A stretch of DNA of 31,755 nt from a virus. The translations under genes and the position numbers were made by a program. Below, in pieces: positions 28,337 to 31,755 of the stretch (positions are counted from its first letter, which is position 1; every line of letters begins with the position of its first letter). The stretch lies in IMG/VR virus record IMGVR_UViG_3300008448_000382, positions 1 through 31,755 of that record; one strand, written 5' to 3'. Below the pieces are notes generated by a model that saw nothing but the letters and a program-made list of their open reading frames with translations, searched no databases and was not told the origin of the DNA.

Positions 28337-29004
28337 TGGAATACAACCGCGAAGACCAATTCAGTCTCGACCGGCTGATTAACAAAACGAACGCCGCGGA
28401 GGGGACGGCGCTGCCGCCTCAACAGCGCGGCTTCTACCGCATCCCTTTCGTTACGTCTGTAAAAGCCGTACCGCTCGGAAACTCCCAGTACCTCGTATCC
28501 TGGCGAGAACCCGAAGGCTTCGCTGGGAAAATCGGCCAATACAACGTCTTCGCGAAGATCAACAACAGTTCCGACCTCCCGACGCAGTGCGGGTCTTCCG
28601 CTAAATCCCCCGCCTCCGTAACCGTCGACGCGGCTCCCGGGGATCGGATTACCTTTTCGATACAAACTCAGCTAACCTCGGGCTTCACCAACCCACCGGG
28701 GGTAGGTCCGGTCGCGACCGTAATTGCTCTTACCGGAGTCCAAAGTCTAAGCTCCGGCCCTTACACGATAAAAGCGGACAAAACCGTCTACCTCTGCGAC
28801 ACCACCGCCGCGAGCTTCACTATCTACCTCCCCGCTTCTCCAAAAACCGGTTTTATCGCACATGTGAAAAAACTCGTCGCGGCTAACACCCTCACTGTCG
28901 ACGGCAACGGGCATGATATCGACGGCGCAGCCTCCCTCGCCATCACAACGCAATACGTCTCCTACTCGCTAATCTACAACGGATCGGAGTGGTGTATCAT
29001 TTAA
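28336..29004 (+). CDS. Fibre-associated protein with FnIII-like domain
   Basis: ATG 28336 overlaps the previous stop; AAGGAG (28322-28327) is 8 nt upstream. A helical start ([20 protein letters not shown]) precedes an FnIII/Ig-like domain (about 38-118: [20 protein letters not shown] and following strands). A C-terminal beta domain has TYTIKAD-like strands and ends [16 protein letters not shown], a signature found at the ends of phage fibre or spike subunits. It probably attaches to or forms part of a side fibre with the next gene. Confidence 0.6.
   Translation: MEYNREDQFSLDRLINKTNAAEGTALPPQQRGFYRIPFVTSVKAVPLGNSQYLVSWREPEGFAGKIGQYNVFAKINNSSDLPTQCGSSAKSPASVTVDAAPGDRITFSIQTQLTSGFTNPPGVGPVATVIALTGVQSLSSGPYTIKADKTVYLCDTTAASFTIYLPASPKTGFIAHVKKLVAANTLTVDGNGHDIDGAASLAITTQYVSYSLIYNGSEWCII
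28995..29000 (+). promoter_or_regulatory. Late -10 element, leaderless type
   Basis: TATCAT (28995-29000) ends 5 nt before ATG 29006. It lies within the last codons of the upstream gene. Confidence 0.45.
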
Positions 29005-29005
29005 T

Positions 29006-30880
29006 ATGAGCTACGAAACCCCTATCGGAACAAGTGGCGGCGGCGGATTAGCAGACCCTGGAGCTAACGGTATTGTTGTCCGCACAGCACTCGACACGAC
29101 GACTGCAAGAACAATTGTCGCCGGGTCTACCGCAGTCACGATCTCTAACGGAAGCGGTACGGCGGGCAACCCGTCAATTGACGTCGATGAAGCTCAATTC
29201 TCTGGAATCCCACAATCAGCGGTTACTAATTTAACCACGGATCTTGGAAATAAGCAACCCCTCGACGCAACTCTCACAGCACTCGCCGCCTACAACACCA
29301 ACGGACTTCTGACACAGACCTCGTCGGATACTTTTACTGGGCGAACCTTGACGGCGGGGTCTTCGAAGATTGACATATCTAACGGAGACGGTGTTTCCGG
29401 TAATCCCACAATCGACGCGAATTCAGCTAATATTCTCGCCGGGGGTAGTACGACTTCGCTCCCAGAAGGGACTAACCTCTACTTCACCGATGAGCGCGCA
29501 CAGGACGCAGTGGGTGGTATTGTCACAAACTCCACCACGGCATCTCTGAGTTACTCCGACGGGACCCCGTCACTAACCGCCGCGGTTATCACGCAGCTTT
29601 CTGTAACTTCCGATGCGTCGGGGGTTAAGTTATCCGGCGACAGCGCATCTCCGGGCAACAGTAAATACTACGGAACCGATAGCGGCGGGACAAAGGGATT
29701 TCACTCACTCCCCACGGCGGGTTCCGGAACGGTTACTTCGGTGTCAGTCACAACCGCAAACGGCGTCTCCGGCACCGTGGCAACGGATACAACTACCCCG
29801 GCGATTTCACTTACTCTCGGCGCAATCACCCCGTCCAGTGTGGCGGCGGTCGGGACCGTGACTGGTTCAAATCTAAGCGGCACTAACACGGGAGATCAGA
29901 CTTCAGTATCCGGTAACGCCGGGACTGCTACAGCCTTAGCGACTCCAAGGGCTATCTACGGAAATAACTTTGACGGAAGCGCCGCGCTAACTCAGGTAAT
30001 CGCCTCCACCTACGGAGGAACCGGAAACGGATTCACCAAAGTCTCCGGCCCCACGACGGCAGAAAAAACATTCACACTTCCGGACGCATCGGCCACAATT
30101 CTCACGACCAACGCCTTAATCACCCCGACACAAGGCGGAACGGGAGCAAACCTATCCGCAACGGGAGGCGCAAGTCAGGTTCTTCGACAGTCTTCCGCCG
30201 GGGCGAACATCACAGTAAGTCAACTCGCCGCATCTGATCTCTCCAACGGCACGACCGGAACTACGACAGTAGTGCTATCTGCATCCCCGACTCTCACCGG
30301 AACCCCGATAGCCCCCACGGCAGCAACCGGGACGAATACGACACAGATCGCGACTACCGCTTTTGTAACAGCCGCGGTACCCAATTCCTCGTACCGTACA
30401 ATCCTTACAACCTCGGCTTCTCATATCGCTGGTCGTACCGCCAACAAATACGCCCTTTGTTACGGAAACCCCGCCGCAGTCACAGGTGTCGGTACCTTGT
30501 ATGCGTGGGGCGTTATCCAACTTGTGGCAGCGGATTATCCTTCGGTTAATGGGTTTGCTCCTAAATTGAGAATTCGCGCTCAATTATTCACCAATGACGT
30601 TGCTCCGACAGGAAATTACACGTTTGGCCTATACCCAATCACACGACCGGCTACCTCGGGCGGCGCGGGCTTATGTATCTATACAATCGGAACCGTCATA
30701 GCTGGCTCAGACGGCGCGACCTTCACAACCCCCGCTGCCGATCTCCTCGGCTCTGCCGTTGGGTCGGATTTCACCTTCCCCGCAGATGGCCCTTATATAA
30801 TCGGAGTTGTGACAACCGCAACAGTTGCCGCTAACGGACTCGTTCACATGAACGCGCACCTTCAAATCCGAAACGCCTAA
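29006..30880 (+). CDS. Tail fibre protein, 624 residues
   Basis: A Gly-rich beginning ([15 protein letters not shown]) is followed by repeated beta segments with the typical fibre words [57 protein letters not shown] and [15 protein letters not shown]. The shaft ends at [19 protein letters not shown] distinct C-terminal globular domain of about 170 residues (from [15 protein letters not shown]) presumably contacts the host surface. The start is 5 nt after a TATCAT hexamer. It ends 46 nt before the last gene. Confidence 0.8.
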   Translation: MSYETPIGTSGGGGLADPGANGIVVRTALDTTTARTIVAGSTAVTISNGSGTAGNPSIDVDEAQFSGIPQSAVTNLTTDLGNKQPLDATLTALAAYNTNGLLTQTSSDTFTGRTLTAGSSKIDISNGDGVSGNPTIDANSANILAGGSTTSLPEGTNLYFTDERAQDAVGGIVTNSTTASLSYSDGTPSLTAAVITQLSVTSDASGVKLSGDSASPGNSKYYGTDSGGTKGFHSLPTAGSGTVTSVSVTTANGVSGTVATDTTTPAISLTLGAITPSSVAAVGTVTGSNLSGTNTGDQTSVSGNAGTATALATPRAIYGNNFDGSAALTQVIASTYGGTGNGFTKVSGPTTAEKTFTLPDASATILTTNALITPTQGGTGANLSATGGASQVLRQSSAGANITVSQLAASDLSNGTTGTTTVVLSASPTLTGTPIAPTAATGTNTTQIATTAFVTAAVPNSSYRTILTTSASHIAGRTANKYALCYGNPAAVTGVGTLYAWGVIQLVAADYPSVNGFAPKLRIRAQLFTNDVAPTGNYTFGLYPITRPATSGGAGLCIYTIGTVIAGSDGATFTTPAADLLGSAVGSDFTFPADGPYIIGVVTTATVAANGLVHMNAHLQIRNA

Positions 30881-30900
30881 GTCTCAAACGCCCCGAACGG

Positions 30901-30926
30901 TAGAATAGATGTGAGGACTCACATCT
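30901..30926 (+). promoter_or_regulatory. Late -10 with palindrome covering the Shine-Dalgarno
   Basis: TAGAAT (30901-30906) is followed by AGATGTGA-GGAC-TCACATCT (30907-30926), a perfect 8-bp inverted repeat ending at the base before ATG 30927. The Shine-Dalgarno GAGGA straddles the loop. It may be an operator or a hairpin that controls access to the ribosome site. Confidence 0.6.
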
Positions 30927-31755
30927 ATGGCTGGTAATTCGACAAACGCGGGCGGCGGTGATGCTTCTTCGCTGATCTCTTCCTTCCTCGGCCCTATTGG
31001 ATCGCTAGGAAATCTCTTCGGCGGCGTCATGTCGGGTATTTCCGGCCAGCAGGCGCTTGACTGGCTACATTCTGCGTACACGAACAACCTCAACTTTGGT
31101 CGCGGGCAGTATGAAAACTGGCAGAATCAGTTTAATAACGTCTTCAACCCGGCGCGAGATCAGGCACTAGGTGCGGGCGACCGATTCTCCCAAATGGTCA
31201 ACGGGGCGCTCGGTCCGTATATGGACAACGCCGCGGGGCTTTCGGGGCAGATTCCGGGTCTTTTCTCTCAGTATGGCGGGTCTTACAGCAACGATCAGAT
31301 CTCCGGCGCTTCCGGTGGCCTAGCCGAACTCCTCGGCGGGGCTAACTCCATCTTCGGAGACCGCGGCTGGACTCCTCAGAACTACGCTCTCTTCGACCAA
31401 GGTCAGCAGTTCGCAACCGGTCAGAACGACCCGATGCGGAACTTCTCCGAACGCGGCCAGGACATGATTAACTCCGGCGGCGAGACGAATCTGAACCGCG
31501 GCTACCAAGACCGGGCTCTGGACGCCGTGAACGCCGGGGGTATGACGGACATCCTAAATTCCGTCCTCGGCGGCGCACAGGGCATCCAGGCGCAGGGAGG
31601 GGCTACTTCTGGCTCTCAGACCGGGATTCAGCAGGCCTTGGCGATGCTGATGAACGGCGGGGCAACGGCAGGCACTGGAGCCCTGGACGCCGCGGGTCAA
31701 CAAGCCCTCGAAGGCAACCTCGGAGTAGCCGGGCTGACGAAAACCGGCGCGCAGG
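30927..31755 (+). CDS. Gly/Asn/Gln-rich virion protein (partial, runs off right edge)
   Basis: An open frame of 276 codons with no stop before the window ends. It begins MAGNSTNAGGGDASSLISSF, continues with LGNLFGGVMSGISGQQALDW, a Gly-zipper-like region that could insert in a membrane, and is then rich in Gly, Asn, Gln and Ala (NNLNFGRGQYENWQNQFNNV). Such composition is typical of podoviral DNA-ejection or internal virion proteins. Position after the tail genes fits an ejection protein. The C-terminal part is not visible. Confidence 0.6.
   Translation, partial: MAGNSTNAGGGDASSLISSFLGPIGSLGNLFGGVMSGISGQQALDWLHSAYTNNLNFGRGQYENWQNQFNNVFNPARDQALGAGDRFSQMVNGALGPYMDNAAGLSGQIPGLFSQYGGSYSNDQISGASGGLAELLGGANSIFGDRGWTPQNYALFDQGQQFATGQNDPMRNFSERGQDMINSGGETNLNRGYQDRALDAVNAGGMTDILNSVLGGAQGIQAQGGATSGSQTGIQQALAMLMNGGATAGTGALDAAGQQALEGNLGVAGLTKTGAQ

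Noticed and set aside
1-31755. tRNA genes and CRISPR arrays
   Set aside because: I saw no cloverleaf-like segment or regularly spaced repeats, although a covariance-model scan was not possible.

Overview
The window is about 31.7 kb of a tailed double-stranded DNA phage with a GC-rich genome. The core proteins are recognisable: a large terminase (10274-12067), a 759-residue portal (12308-14587), a scaffold-like protein (14967-15746), an N4-gp56-type major capsid protein (15852-16841), an M15 peptidase endolysin (20917-21369) and a P22-gp10-like tail hub or nozzle (25764-28091). Together they suggest a podovirus (short tail, N4-like capsid and portal). The host is not stated by the sequence. 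Several virion-type genes begin with bacterial signal peptides ending just before Gln (FG-Q, LA-Q, YA-Q) followed by Cys-paired modules, a style I associate with Acidobacteria (Solibacter/Bryobacter relatives). This is inference only.

Layout. Positions 1-780 carry two minus-strand early-type genes. Positions 884-1604 carry three tiny plus-strand genes. Positions 1605-2276 hold no convincing gene but contain a perfect parS-type palindrome, short repeats, hairpins and two DnaA-box-like 9-mers, so this may be a replication/partition region. From 2277 to the end everything recognisable is on the plus strand: two sister proteins of unknown role (2277-4143), small beta-rich virion proteins (4173-5713), a spike cassette whose members carry signal peptides (5723-9616), a JAMM protease and terminase (9790-12067), portal, scaffold and capsid (12087-16841), more spikes (17060-20000), lysis genes (20022-21369), connector and tail-hub genes (21374-28091), fibres (28091-30880) and a Gly/Asn-rich virion protein running off the right edge (30927 onward).

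Expression. The most striking feature is regulatory. Four early genes share exact geometry: TTGAC(A/T), 17 nt, a -10 hexamer, 5 nt, then ATG. Late transcription units lack a -35 but have a TANAAT-type hexamer, often with TGn before it. In about half, the hexamer sits exactly 6 nt before the start codon, which predicts leaderless mRNAs. In the others it sits just before AGGAG, so the Shine-Dalgarno would lie at the very 5' end of the mRNA. In several cases the -10 is built from the stop codon of the upstream gene. Downstream genes in each unit use ordinary Shine-Dalgarno sites or stop-start overlaps. These elements give a nearly complete predicted transcription map of the late region.
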